Assembly: GCF_024612015.1 (NCBI RefSeq)
Contig: NZ_CP102512.1
Coordinates: forward strand, 8,184,001 to 8,248,000
Direction: 5' to 3'
From: Streptomyces sp. CA-210063
GTDB taxonomy: Bacteria; Actinomycetota; Actinomycetes; Streptomycetales; Streptomycetaceae
Length of the DNA stretch: 64,000 bases
Under the pieces are notes generated by a model, which ran no database searches, had not been told where the DNA came from, and saw nothing but the letters and a program-made list of their open reading frames with translations. Made by a program: the position numbers and the translations under genes. Below are positions 48,932 to 57,481 of this stretch, one piece after another; the first letter of the stretch is position 1, and every line of letters begins with the position of its first letter.

Positions 48932-50239
48932 ATGCGTCCTCGTATCTGGCATGCCCATGTCATGACATCTGTTGTCGGCTGCACCGCCCTCGTGCTCGGT
49001 GTCACCGGGACCGGAGTGGCCTCTGCCGCCGAGCGTGACCTCGGTCGGCAGGTGCTCGGCGCCGGTGACGGCTGGGGCTCGGCGGAGGGTGGGACCACCG
49101 GTGGCTCGGCGGCCAAGGCCGAGCACATCTACACGGTCACCACCTGGGCGGAGTTCAAGGCCGCGCTGAAGGACGGCGGTGACGCGCCGAAGATCATCAA
49201 GGTCAAGGGCCTGATCGACGCCGTCTCCGAGGGCTGTGAGGCCTTCGTCACCGGCGGGTACGACCTCCAGCAGTACCTCAAGGACTACGACCCGGCCGTC
49301 TGGGGCAACGACGAGGTCGCCAGCGGCCCGCAGGAGGACGCGCGGGTCGCGTCCGCCGCCAGGCAGGACTCGGAGATCAAGGCCAACATCCCGAGCAACA
49401 CCACCATCGTCGGCGTCGGCAAGAACTCCGGCATCCTCGGTGGCAGCATCCAGATCAAGGGCGTCTCGAACGTCATCATGCGCAACCTCACCATCGAGGC
49501 CCCGCTCGACTGCTTCCCCAAGTGGGACCCGACCGACGACAACAACACCGGCAACTGGAACTCCGAGTACGACACCGTGGTCGTCTACGGCACCGACCAC
49601 GTGTGGCTCGACCACAACACGTTCACCGACGGGCGCTTCCCCGACAGCGAGCGGCCGGTCTACTTCGGCAAGGTCTTCCAGCAGCACGACGGGCTGACGG
49701 ACATCGTGCGCGGCTCCAACTACGTGACCGTGTCCTGGAACCGCTACGAGAACCACGACAAGAACATGCTGATCGGAAACGGCGACGGCCTCGCCACCAC
49801 CGACGCCGGCAAGCTCAAGGTCACCATGCACCACAACCGCTTCGACGGGATCCTCCAGCGCTCCCCGCGCGTGCGGTTCGGTCAGGTCGACGTCTACAAC
49901 AACCACTACGTGGTCACCGAGGCGCAGAAGGACGACTACTACATCTTCGGCGTCGGCATCTCCTCGCAGCTGCACGCCAGCGACAACGCGATCTCGCTGC
50001 CGCCCGGCGCGAGCGTCGGCAAGGTCCTGAAGAAGTGGAACGAGTCGCCGCTCACCGCCGAGAACAACTACGTCAACGGCAAGCTGACGGACCTCATCGC
50101 CGTCCACAACGCCGAGATCCCCGCGGAGACCCTCCAGTCCGGCGCCGGATGGACGCCCACCCTGCGGACCAAGGTCCACCCGCCGCGTGCCGTGCCGGGC
50201 ATCGTCGCGGGCGGCGCGGGTGCCGGGAAGGTCTGCTGA
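48932..50239 (+). CDS. Secreted pectate lyase, PL1
   Basis: 435 residues from ATG 48932. Sec signal to about residue 32 (SVVGCTALVLGVTGTGVASA). GAGDGWGSAEGGTTGGS start; VWLDH near 225; QRSPRVRFGQV with the catalytic Arg near 309. Clearly a paralogue of the 39353 lyase (same length, the same DRG-rich insert with CEAFVTGGYDLQQYL against CDDYATDGYDLKEYL), so one arose by duplication. Acts on homogalacturonan with calcium. Stop overlaps the next CE8 start (TGATG), so the lyase and esterase are translationally coupled. Confidence 0.95.
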   Translation: MRPRIWHAHVMTSVVGCTALVLGVTGTGVASAAERDLGRQVLGAGDGWGSAEGGTTGGSAAKAEHIYTVTTWAEFKAALKDGGDAPKIIKVKGLIDAVSEGCEAFVTGGYDLQQYLKDYDPAVWGNDEVASGPQEDARVASAARQDSEIKANIPSNTTIVGVGKNSGILGGSIQIKGVSNVIMRNLTIEAPLDCFPKWDPTDDNNTGNWNSEYDTVVVYGTDHVWLDHNTFTDGRFPDSERPVYFGKVFQQHDGLTDIVRGSNYVTVSWNRYENHDKNMLIGNGDGLATTDAGKLKVTMHHNRFDGILQRSPRVRFGQVDVYNNHYVVTEAQKDDYYIFGVGISSQLHASDNAISLPPGASVGKVLKKWNESPLTAENNYVNGKLTDLIAVHNAEIPAETLQSGAGWTPTLRTKVHPPRAVPGIVAGGAGAGKVC

Positions 50240-51357
50240 TGACGGAACGTCAAATAGAGCTCAGCAGAAGGTCGTTCGTCGTCGCCAGTGTCGGGGCCGC
50301 GCTCGCGCTCGGGGTCGCGCCGTACGCCCATGCCGCCCGTGGACGGTCCGTCTTCGGGCGGTACGGATCGCCGTCCGCCCGGCTCAGCGAACAGACCCTG
50401 TACGTGGACGCCGGCGGTTCCGGCGACTTCACCACCGTCCAGGCCGCCGTGACCGCCGCGAGCGGCAGCGGATACACGCTGGTCGTCGCCCCGGGCGTGT
50501 ACCGGGAGACCGTCGCCGTCAGTGTCGCCCGTACGCAGATGACCTGGATCGGCGCCTCGGGGGACGCCCGGGACGTCGTGGTCGTGTACGACAACGCGGC
50601 CGGCACCCCGAAACCCGGCGGCGGCACCTACGGCACCACCGGGTCGGCGACCACGCTCGTGCAGGCCGACGGGTTCACCGCGCGGGACATCACCTTCGCC
50701 AACGACTGGCTGCGTGCCGATCATCCGGGGATCAGCGGCACCCAGGCAGTCGCCATCAAGGTGCAGGGCGACCGGTCGGCGTTCGTGCGATGCCGGTTCC
50801 TCGGTCATCAGGACACGCTGTACGCCGACTCGATGGCACTCGGCACCTTCGCCCGGCAGTACTTCCGCGACTGCTATGCCGAGGGGGACGTGGACTTCGT
50901 CTTCGGGCGGGCCACGGCCGTGTTCGAACGCTGTCACTTCCACACCCTGACCAGGACCGACCTCACGGGCGCCCCGTACGGGTTCGTCTTCGCGCCCTCC
51001 ACCGCGGGCGCCAACCCGCGCGGCTATCTGGTGACCCGAGGCCGGATCACCAGCGAGGCACCGGACGCCTACTACAAGCTGGCCCGCCCCTGGGTGCCCA
51101 GCTCGGACACCACCGCCCGGCCCATGCTCACCGTGCGCGAGACCCGCCTCGGCGCCGGGATCGACGCGGTCGCGCCCTACGCCACCATGTCGTCGGGCTT
51201 CCCCTGGCAGGACCAGCGGTTCGCCGAGTACCGGAACACCGGACCCGGCGCCGTCGTCTCCGTCCCGGCGAACCGGCCCCAACTCACGGATGAACAGGCC
51301 GAGTCGGCCACCCGCGAGGTCCACCTCGGTGACTGGACCCCGTGGGAGAGGTGCTGA
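50239..51357 (+). CDS. Secreted pectin methylesterase, CE8
   Basis: 372 residues from ATG 50239. Twin-arginine signal SRRSFVVASVGAALALGVAPYAHA. CE8 catalytic elements: Asp192 (GHQDTLYAD), Asp219 (GDVDFVFG) and Arg283 (LARPW). Beta-helix start GSGDFTTVQAAVTAASG. It removes methyl esters from homogalacturonan and exposes it to the neighbouring pectate lyase, to which it is coupled. It is closely similar to the next gene, a tandem duplicate, with one base between the stop and the next GTG. Confidence 0.93.
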   Translation: MTERQIELSRRSFVVASVGAALALGVAPYAHAARGRSVFGRYGSPSARLSEQTLYVDAGGSGDFTTVQAAVTAASGSGYTLVVAPGVYRETVAVSVARTQMTWIGASGDARDVVVVYDNAAGTPKPGGGTYGTTGSATTLVQADGFTARDITFANDWLRADHPGISGTQAVAIKVQGDRSAFVRCRFLGHQDTLYADSMALGTFARQYFRDCYAEGDVDFVFGRATAVFERCHFHTLTRTDLTGAPYGFVFAPSTAGANPRGYLVTRGRITSEAPDAYYKLARPWVPSSDTTARPMLTVRETRLGAGIDAVAPYATMSSGFPWQDQRFAEYRNTGPGAVVSVPANRPQLTDEQAESATREVHLGDWTPWERC

Positions 51358-51358
51358 G

Positions 51359-52387
51359 GTGCGTCGGCGCACACTGCTCACCGGGATCGCCGGCGGCCTG
51401 GTGGCCGCCGGCGCGGCACCCGCCTTCGCCCACAACCGCCGGGTCCTGCACGTGCGGCCCGGCGGGTCGGTCCAGGCGGCCGTGGATGCGGTGGACGGCT
51501 CCGGGTGGACGATCGTCGTCCACCCGGGGACGTACCGCGAGGTCGTCAACATCCCAGCAGGCAAAGGGGGGTTGACCCTGCGCGGCGCGTCCCGCGACCC
51601 CCGCGCCACCGTCATCGTCTTCGACCGCGCCAACGGCACCCCCAGGCCCGAGGGCGGTACCTACGGCACCGCGGGCTCCGCCACCTTCACCTCGGCGGCG
51701 CCCGGGCTGACCGTACGCGACCTGACCCTCGCCAACGACTGGCTGCGCGCGGACCACCCCGACGTCACGGGGACGCAGGCCGTCGCCGCGTATGTCACCG
51801 GGGACCGGTCGCACGTCGAGAACGTCCGGTTCCTCGCCCACCAGGACACCCTGTTCGCGGACACCACCGCGCTGGACGCCTTCGACCGGCAGTACTACCG
51901 GCACTGCTACATCGAGGGTGACGTGGACTTCGTGTTCGGGCGGGCCCGGGCCGTCTTCGACTCCTGTCACTTCCGCACCCTCCAGCGGGATGTGTCCTTC
52001 ACCCCCAAGGGCATGGTCTTCGCCCCCGCCACCGCCCGGGCCAACCCCTACGGCTTCCTCGCCCTCCGCAGCCGGATCACCTCCGGCGCCGAGGACGCGG
52101 CGTACAAGATCGCCCGTCCCTGGGTGCCGTCGTACGAGACGACCGCCTGGCCCTCGCTGGTCGTGCGGGACACCTGGATCGGCCCCGGGATCGACGCGGT
52201 CGCCCCGTACACCAACATGCGCGAGGCCTATCCCTGGCAGACCATGCGCTTTCGCGAGTACGCCAACTCCGGTCCGGGCGCGGTGATCTCGGTGCCGGAG
52301 AACCGGCCCCAGCTCACGGACGCCGAAGCCGGGGCGCACACGCGGCGGACGTATCTGGGGGACTGGAGGCCTTATGGCCGCTCATGA
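51359..52387 (+). CDS. Secreted pectin methylesterase, CE8, tandem paralogue
   Basis: 342 residues from GTG 51359, one base after the preceding stop; the frame extension to 51290 overlaps the previous gene and is dropped. Short twin-arginine signal RRRTLLTGIAGGLVAAGAAPAFA. Asp163 (AHQDTLFAD), Asp190 (GDVDFVFG) and the IARPW Arg are in place. Aligns along its whole length with the 50239 protein (shared TYGT.GSAT, ANDWLRADHP, VFAP.TA.ANP, YATM/YTNM..PWQ, GAVVSVP/GAVISVPE NRPQLTD). Differences in the loops around the cleft may give different blockwise or random action. Confidence 0.92.
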   Translation: MRRRTLLTGIAGGLVAAGAAPAFAHNRRVLHVRPGGSVQAAVDAVDGSGWTIVVHPGTYREVVNIPAGKGGLTLRGASRDPRATVIVFDRANGTPRPEGGTYGTAGSATFTSAAPGLTVRDLTLANDWLRADHPDVTGTQAVAAYVTGDRSHVENVRFLAHQDTLFADTTALDAFDRQYYRHCYIEGDVDFVFGRARAVFDSCHFRTLQRDVSFTPKGMVFAPATARANPYGFLALRSRITSGAEDAAYKIARPWVPSYETTAWPSLVVRDTWIGPGIDAVAPYTNMREAYPWQTMRFREYANSGPGAVISVPENRPQLTDAEAGAHTRRTYLGDWRPYGRS

Positions 52388-53660
52388 TCCGGCGACTGCC
52401 CATGATCCGGCGACTGCCCGTGATCCGGTGGCCGCTCGTGCTCCTGTGCGGCGCCGCGCCTTCGTCGTGGGCGCGGGGGCGGCGGCGCTGTTCGCGGGAA
52501 CGGGAGCGGGAGCGGGAACGGATGCGGCGGCATCGGTAGCGGCATCAGCATCGGCAGCGGCGGCCGGGGCGGAGCCCTCGGGTGCCGCCGAGGCCGCCGC
52601 GCTGGAAGGCGCCCTCCCCGACTTCCATCCCCTCCTCAAGGAGGAGCTCCGCTTCCCGCTCGCCTGGGGCACCTCGCCGATCCGGGACTTCCGCACCTGG
52701 CGGCGGGCGGCTCGGGCCAAGGTCGAGGAGCATCTGTTCGTCGCCCGGGACGACACCCCGTACACCCCCGAGTTCGGCGGGCAGCGATCCGAAGGGGACG
52801 GCTACACACGGGAGTTGGTCACCTTCTCCCTCACCCGGTACAGCCGCGTCCGGGGCGCCCTGCTCACCCCGCACGGCACCGGACCGTTCCCGGCCGTCCT
52901 CCTCCTGCACGACCACGGCGCCAGGTTCGACATCGGGAAGGAGAAGCTGGTCCGGCCCTGGTACGACGACACCCGGCTGACCTCCGCGCAGGCCTGGGCC
53001 GACCGGTACTTCAGCGGGCGTTTCGTCGGCGACGAACTGGCCCGGCGGGGCTATGTCGTCCTCGCCCTCGACGCGCTCGGCTGGGGTGACCGGGGACCGG
53101 TCACCTACGACCAGCAGCAGGCCCTCGCGAGCAACTTCTCCAACCTGGGCTCATCACTCGCCGGGCTCATGGCCAGGGAGGACGTGCGCGCGGCGGCCTT
53201 CCTGGCGGGCCTCGACCGGGTGGACCGGCGCCGGGTCGCGGCCCTCGGCTTCTCCATGGGCGCCTTCCGGGCCTGGCAGACGGCCGCGCTCAGCGACGAC
53301 ATCGCGGCCGCCGCGAGCGTGTGCTGGATGACCGGGCTCAAGGAGGTCATGGTGCCCGGCAACAACATCCTGCGCGGCCAGTCCTCCTACTACATGCTCC
53401 ATCCCGGGCTCGCCCGGCACCTCGACTTCCCCGACGTGGCGAGCATCGGCGCCCCCAAGCCGATGCTCTTCCTCCACGGCGGCCAGGACCCCCTCTTCAC
53501 CGGCGAGGGTCTCCGGGTCGCCCACGAGAAGCTGCGCGCCGTCTGGCGCTCACGCCACGCCGGGGAGCGGTTGGACATCCGCATCCGGCCGGACCTCGGC
53601 CATGTGTTCACCGCCCCCATGCAGGACGACGCCTTCACATGGCTGGACGCCGTCCTGTAG
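52374..53660 (+). CDS. Secreted alpha/beta hydrolase (abhydrolase 7-like), probable pectin deacetylase/esterase
   Basis: 428 residues from ATG 52374, overlapping the CE8 gene by 14 bases. Odd N-terminus HDPATAHDPATARDPVA encoded by 18-base repeats (52383 onward), then a twin-arginine-like RRRAFVVGAGAAALFAGTGAG and an Ala/Ser-rich linker. The catalytic domain has the nucleophile elbow GFSMGAF, an acid in HGGQDPLF and His in LGHVFTA, with an insert AVLLLHDHGARFDIGKEKLVRPWYD typical of the Abhydrolase_7/acetyl-xylan-esterase-like group. Its place after two methylesterases suggests de-acetylation of pectin, but the substrate is inferred. Confidence 0.82.
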   Translation: MAAHDPATAHDPATARDPVAARAPVRRRAFVVGAGAAALFAGTGAGAGTDAAASVAASASAAAAGAEPSGAAEAAALEGALPDFHPLLKEELRFPLAWGTSPIRDFRTWRRAARAKVEEHLFVARDDTPYTPEFGGQRSEGDGYTRELVTFSLTRYSRVRGALLTPHGTGPFPAVLLLHDHGARFDIGKEKLVRPWYDDTRLTSAQAWADRYFSGRFVGDELARRGYVVLALDALGWGDRGPVTYDQQQALASNFSNLGSSLAGLMAREDVRAAAFLAGLDRVDRRRVAALGFSMGAFRAWQTAALSDDIAAAASVCWMTGLKEVMVPGNNILRGQSSYYMLHPGLARHLDFPDVASIGAPKPMLFLHGGQDPLFTGEGLRVAHEKLRAVWRSRHAGERLDIRIRPDLGHVFTAPMQDDAFTWLDAVL

Positions 53661-53714
53661 CACGTCCGTTTTCGTCCGTCCCCCTGTGCGTCACGACGAA
53701 AGGACCCGCACGTC

Positions 53715-54833
53715 ATGCATCGTACGAGGATCTCCCTCACCGCTCTCGCCACCGCCGCCGCGACCGCCGCCGGCCTCGGCATCCTGGCGACCCCCGCCCA
53801 GGCCGCCACCGTGGTCGTCAGCAACTCCACCGACCTGTCCAACGCCATCAAGAACGCCACCGCCGGCACGGTCATCCAGGTACGCGGCGGCACCTACTAT
53901 CCGACGGCGACCCTCCAGTCGACGGCGAACGGCACCTCCTCCAGCCGGATCCAGCTCCAGCCCTACGGCTCCGAGACCGTGAAGATCGACGGCTCGAACC
54001 TCCCCGACGGCGACTGGATCTTCAAGCTGACCGCCGACTACTGGACCGTCTCCGGGATCACCTTCCAGAACTCCCCGGACAGCGCGGTCGTCTGCCAGTC
54101 CTGCGCCTCCACGGTCTGGGACAACATCAGGACCATCAACGGCGGCGACTCCGGCTTCACGCTCACCGGCGACAGCACCACCAACAACCTGGTCCGCAAC
54201 ATCGACTCGTACGGCCACTACGACGCGGCCACCCACGGCGAGAACGCGGACGGCATCGCCGTGAAGTTCGGCTCCGGCAGCGGCAACCTCATCACCGGTG
54301 CCCGCCTCTACAACAACTCGGACGACGGTCTGGACTTCTGGTCCTTCTCCTCGCCCGTCACCGTCGAGCACACCTGGGCGATGGGCAACGGCAAGAACCG
54401 CTGGTCGGACTCCGCGTTCGCGGGCGACGGCAACGGCTACAAGCTGGGCGGCGACGGCGAGGTGGTCGCCCATGTCATCAACAACTCGGCCGCCTGGGAC
54501 AACGCCGGCAACGGCTTCACCGAGAACAGCAACAAGGGCGCCATCGTCATCAACCGCACCACCGCCTACGCCAACGCCAAGTGGGGCTACTACTTCGCCA
54601 CCGGCGCGGGCCGCCTCGGCAAGAACCTGGCGGTCGGCAACGGCTCCGGCTCGGTGAACAAGGGCTCGTCGGTCGTGTCGTCCGGCAACAACTGGGACTC
54701 CGGCATCTCCACGCCCTCCTTCCGCTCCACCGACGCCACCTCGACGTACAACGCCCGCTCGTCGAGCGGCACGCTGCCCGCGACCACCTTCCTGACCACG
54801 GGCAGCACGACCATCGGCGCGACGATGAACTGA
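53715..54833 (+). CDS. Secreted pectate lyase, PL9
   Basis: 372 residues. Sec signal 1-30 (ALATAAATAAGLGILATPAQA). Parallel beta-helix with the PL9 calcium site spacing of Pel9A: Asp179 (HGENADG), Asp203, Asp204 and Asp207 (NNSDDGLD), and Lys243 (GYKLGG) exactly 64 residues after Asp179, as for the Pel9A catalytic Lys. Cleaves polygalacturonate or unesterified rhamnogalacturonan-type chains. Separated by only 54 bases from the hydrolase gene before it. A paralogue is at 56141. Confidence 0.93.
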   Translation: MHRTRISLTALATAAATAAGLGILATPAQAATVVVSNSTDLSNAIKNATAGTVIQVRGGTYYPTATLQSTANGTSSSRIQLQPYGSETVKIDGSNLPDGDWIFKLTADYWTVSGITFQNSPDSAVVCQSCASTVWDNIRTINGGDSGFTLTGDSTTNNLVRNIDSYGHYDAATHGENADGIAVKFGSGSGNLITGARLYNNSDDGLDFWSFSSPVTVEHTWAMGNGKNRWSDSAFAGDGNGYKLGGDGEVVAHVINNSAAWDNAGNGFTENSNKGAIVINRTTAYANAKWGYYFATGAGRLGKNLAVGNGSGSVNKGSSVVSSGNNWDSGISTPSFRSTDATSTYNARSSSGTLPATTFLTTGSTTIGATMN

Positions 54834-54841
54834 GCGGGGGC

Positions 54842-55906
54842 CTACGCGTAGGCGGCCAGCAGCCGGTCGTACTCCTTCTTCGTGACCGGGATGACCGTGC
54901 CGTGCCTCGGGCTGGTGGGCAGGTCGTAGTTCTGTGACGGCGTCCACCGGCCCGAGGCGAGATCCGTCGTCTCGAACGGGAGGTAGCCGCGGCCGCCGTA
55001 CTCGTCGATGAAGAGGTACCACTTCTCCTCGGTGTTCGACTTGAAGACGGTCGGCCCCTCCCCGCGTTCCATCGCGCCACTGCCGATGCAGTCCGCGACG
55101 AAGTCGTACGTGGTCGAGGTCAGGGACGTCGACTTCTCGCCCGTGATGAACTTCGCGCACGGGCTGGAGGACGTCGGGTCCCGCTCGTCCTTCGTGTAGC
55201 GGTAGTACGTGCCCTTGTGCTCGACCACCGTCGAGTCGATGACCGAGTAGCCGGGGTCGTTCCACACCTTCGGCGCGCTGAACGTGCGGAAGTCCTTCGT
55301 CGTCGCGTACATCATCTTGTTGTACGTCGAGCCGGTGTGCTCCGGGTCGTCGTCGGCGTAGAGCTTCGACGCCCAGAAGACCACGTACTTGCCGAGCCCG
55401 CTGTCCCAGTACGCCTCCGGCGCCCAGGTGTTGCCCGCGTTGTCGGGGGACACCTTCACCAGGCGCTGGTCGGTCCAGTGGACCAGGTCGGTGGACTCCC
55501 AGACCATGACGGACTTGCTGCCGTGGCGCTGGACGTGGTCCCAACTGCCGCTGCTGTTCTGGTACATGCGCAGGTCGGTCGCGATCATGTAGAACTTGTC
55601 GCCCTTGGGGGAGCGGATCACGAACGGGTCGCGCAGACCCTTCTCGCCGATGGTGGAGGTGAGGACGGGCGCGCCCGCGTTCAACTCCCGCCAGTGCAGG
55701 GCGTCGTTGCCCTCGCTGAGCGCGTAGCGGATCTGCTCGCCGTCGGCGGTGCCCTCGCCGGTGAAGTAGGCGAAGAGATAACCGGCGTACTTCTTGGGTT
55801 TCTTGGCGGGCGCGGCCTCGGACTGCGCCGGGCTCGGCGGTGCGGCGAGCAGGCCGAGGAGGAGGGCCAGGAGAGGGAGCAGGATCGTGCGGGCGGTGCG
55901 GCTCAT
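54842..55906 (-). CDS. Secreted GH43-family arabinofuranosidase/arabinanase-like enzyme
   Basis: 354 residues. Sec signal TILLPLLALLLGLLAAPPSPAQ. Propeller sequence YAGYLFAYFTGEGTADGEQIRYALSEGNDALHWRELNAGAPVL, then DPFVIRSPKGDKFYMIATDL (Asp of the catalytic trio), WAPEAYWDSGLGKYVVFWAS with the proton-donor Glu, and RGEGPTVFKSN. This is the GH43 group that includes exo-arabinanases and arabinofuranosidases, expected to trim pectic arabinan side chains. It points left and converges with the PL9 gene before it; it diverges from the second PL9 gene across a 234-base region. Different from the 42671 GH43 in sequence and location. Confidence 0.9.
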   Translation of the reverse strand: MSRTARTILLPLLALLLGLLAAPPSPAQSEAAPAKKPKKYAGYLFAYFTGEGTADGEQIRYALSEGNDALHWRELNAGAPVLTSTIGEKGLRDPFVIRSPKGDKFYMIATDLRMYQNSSGSWDHVQRHGSKSVMVWESTDLVHWTDQRLVKVSPDNAGNTWAPEAYWDSGLGKYVVFWASKLYADDDPEHTGSTYNKMMYATTKDFRTFSAPKVWNDPGYSVIDSTVVEHKGTYYRYTKDERDPTSSSPCAKFITGEKSTSLTSTTYDFVADCIGSGAMERGEGPTVFKSNTEEKWYLFIDEYGGRGYLPFETTDLASGRWTPSQNYDLPTSPRHGTVIPVTKKEYDRLLAAYA

Positions 55907-56010
55907 GACACATCCTGTGGGAGTCTGGTGGATTCTGTTGGGCGAGCTGTCCTCGGAGTGTTGTCAGTGGGGTTCAGCGCGTCAATCGCTGTGCGTGTGA
56001 AGACTCCGAG

Positions 56011-56021
56011 CGAAACTTTCG
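56011..56021. promoter_or_regulatory. Palindrome CGAAACTTTCG in the divergent GH43/PL9 promoter region
   Basis: CGAAA-C-TTTCG is an 11-base palindrome at 56011-56021, in the 234-base gap (55907-56140) between the leftward GH43 and rightward PL9 genes. CGAA-N-TTCG-type palindromes are known operators in front of actinomycete xylanase and xylosidase genes (for example BxlR-type), so this is a plausible CAZyme control site. Confidence 0.6.
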
Positions 56022-56039
56022 ACCAATTTCCGCATGGAC

Positions 56040-56070
56040 ACGGCAACCCTTTGCCGCCGGGTGGCGACCA
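56040..56070 (+). promoter_or_regulatory. Leader element shared with the PL3 gene, copy 1
   Basis: A 31-base sequence starting ACGGCAACCCTTT and ending GGTGGCGACCA, 27/31 identical to 60095-60065 (minus). It lies about 70 bases before the PL9 start. GGCAA/TTGCC at its left can form a short hairpin. Possible structured RNA leader or protein-binding site. Confidence 0.7.
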
Positions 56071-56140
56071 GTGATCAGAAGCGGGCCGGGGCGGCCCCTC
56101 CGGCCTGCTTCGTCCTCGTCCCCCTGAGAAAGGACCACCC

Positions 56141-57298
56141 GTGCGTCAGAGCACCAACGGACGCCATCGCAGAACCCGCACCCTGTCGATCGCCGCCGCC
56201 GTGTCCGTCGCCGCGGGGGCGGGCGGCGTCCACCTGGGCCTCTCGAACAACGGTGCCCAGGCCGCTGCCACCACGGTCACCGTCTCCGGCACCGCCCAGC
56301 TGGAGGCGGCCGTCGCGAGCGCCACCGCCGGTACGACCATCCAGGTGCGCGGCGGCACCTACCAGCCGACGCGGACCCTGAAGTCCACGGCGAACGGCAC
56401 CGCCTCGGCCCGGATCACGCTCACCGCGTACGGCAGCGAGAAGGTCACGATCGACGGCTCCAAGCTCGCCGCCGGCTCCTGGCTCGCCGGGATCTACGGC
56501 GACCACTGGACCGTCTCGGGCCTCACCTTCCAGAACTCCCCGGCCCAGGGCTTCGTCGCCACGTCCTCGGTCGGCGGGATCTTCGAGAACCTCGTCACCG
56601 CGAACAACGGCGACTCCGGCTTCACGCTGCGCGGCGACGGCACGACCGGCAACCTCGTGCGGAACCTGGACAGTCACGGCAACTACGACGCCGCGAACCA
56701 CGGCCAGAACGCCGACGGCATCGCCGTGAAGTTCGGCTCCGGCACCGGCAACAAGATCACCGGCGCGCGCCTCTACAACAACGCGGATGACGGGCTCGAC
56801 CTCTGGCAGTTCTCCTCGCCCGTCACCATCGAGCACTCCTGGGCCTTCGGCAACGGCAAGAACCGCTGGAACGACTCCGCGTTCGAGGGCAACGGCAACG
56901 GGTTCAAGCTGGGCGGCGGCGGAGCGTCCGTCGCCCACTCCGTCAACAACAACGCGGCCTGGGGCAACACGCTGCACGGCTTCACCGAGAACTCCAACAC
57001 CGGGGCGATCCTGCTGAACCGCAACACCGCGTACGCCAACAAGGCGCAGGGTTTCTACTTCGCCACCGGCAAGGCCCGGCTGGCACGGAACCTCGCGGTG
57101 GGCAACGGGACGGGGAAGGCGAAGCTGGGCTCGTCCACGGTGTCCGCCGCGAACAACTGGGACAGCGGGGTGGCCGCGCCGGCCTTCAAGTCGACGGATG
57201 CGGCCGGCGCGTACGGCGCCCGTAAGGCGGATGGCTCGCTGCCGGCCACGTCGTTCTTGACGACGGGCTCCACGGCTATCGGTTCGACGATGAACTGA
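56141..57298 (+). CDS. Secreted pectate lyase, PL9, paralogue of 53715
   Basis: 385 residues from GTG 56141. Arg-rich lead then hydrophobic signal (LSIAAAVSVAAGAGGVHLGLS) to about residue 43. Calcium site Asp192, Asp216, Asp217, Asp220 and catalytic Lys256, with the same spacings as the 53715 protein (64 from first Asp to Lys). Strong overall identity with 53715 (NGDSGFTL, HG.NADGIAVKFGSG.GN, NNADDGLDLWQFSSPVTIEH, GNGKNRW.DSAF), so a local duplication split by the leftward GH43 gene. Carries the shared leader element in its 5' region. Confidence 0.93.
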   Translation: MRQSTNGRHRRTRTLSIAAAVSVAAGAGGVHLGLSNNGAQAAATTVTVSGTAQLEAAVASATAGTTIQVRGGTYQPTRTLKSTANGTASARITLTAYGSEKVTIDGSKLAAGSWLAGIYGDHWTVSGLTFQNSPAQGFVATSSVGGIFENLVTANNGDSGFTLRGDGTTGNLVRNLDSHGNYDAANHGQNADGIAVKFGSGTGNKITGARLYNNADDGLDLWQFSSPVTIEHSWAFGNGKNRWNDSAFEGNGNGFKLGGGGASVAHSVNNNAAWGNTLHGFTENSNTGAILLNRNTAYANKAQGFYFATGKARLARNLAVGNGTGKAKLGSSTVSAANNWDSGVAAPAFKSTDAAGAYGARKADGSLPATSFLTTGSTAIGSTMN

Positions 57299-57336
57299 AC
57301 TGCCGCGAAAGGGTTGTGGGGAGCTGCGGGCCGTCT

Positions 57337-57366
57337 GTGGCCGGTCGCGCGGTTCCCCGCGCCCCT
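57337..57366 (-). repeat. Interspersed repeat, copy 5
   Basis: GTGGCCGGTCGCGCGGTTCC then CCGCGCCCCT, 38 bases after the PL9 stop, followed by GC-rich partial hairpins (GAAGGGCTCCCGCCCCTC and CCCCCCGCCGGTCGTCACCGGCGGGGGG at 57395-57420). It lies between convergent PL9 and PL4 genes. Confidence 0.8.
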
Positions 57367-57481
57367 GAAGGGCTCCCGCCCCTCAAAAGGCGCCCCCCGC
57401 CGGTCGTCACCGGCGGGGGGCGTTGTGCGTGCCGACCCCGAGGGGGGCTCTGGTCGGCACCTGCTGCCGGCCGAGGGGGGC

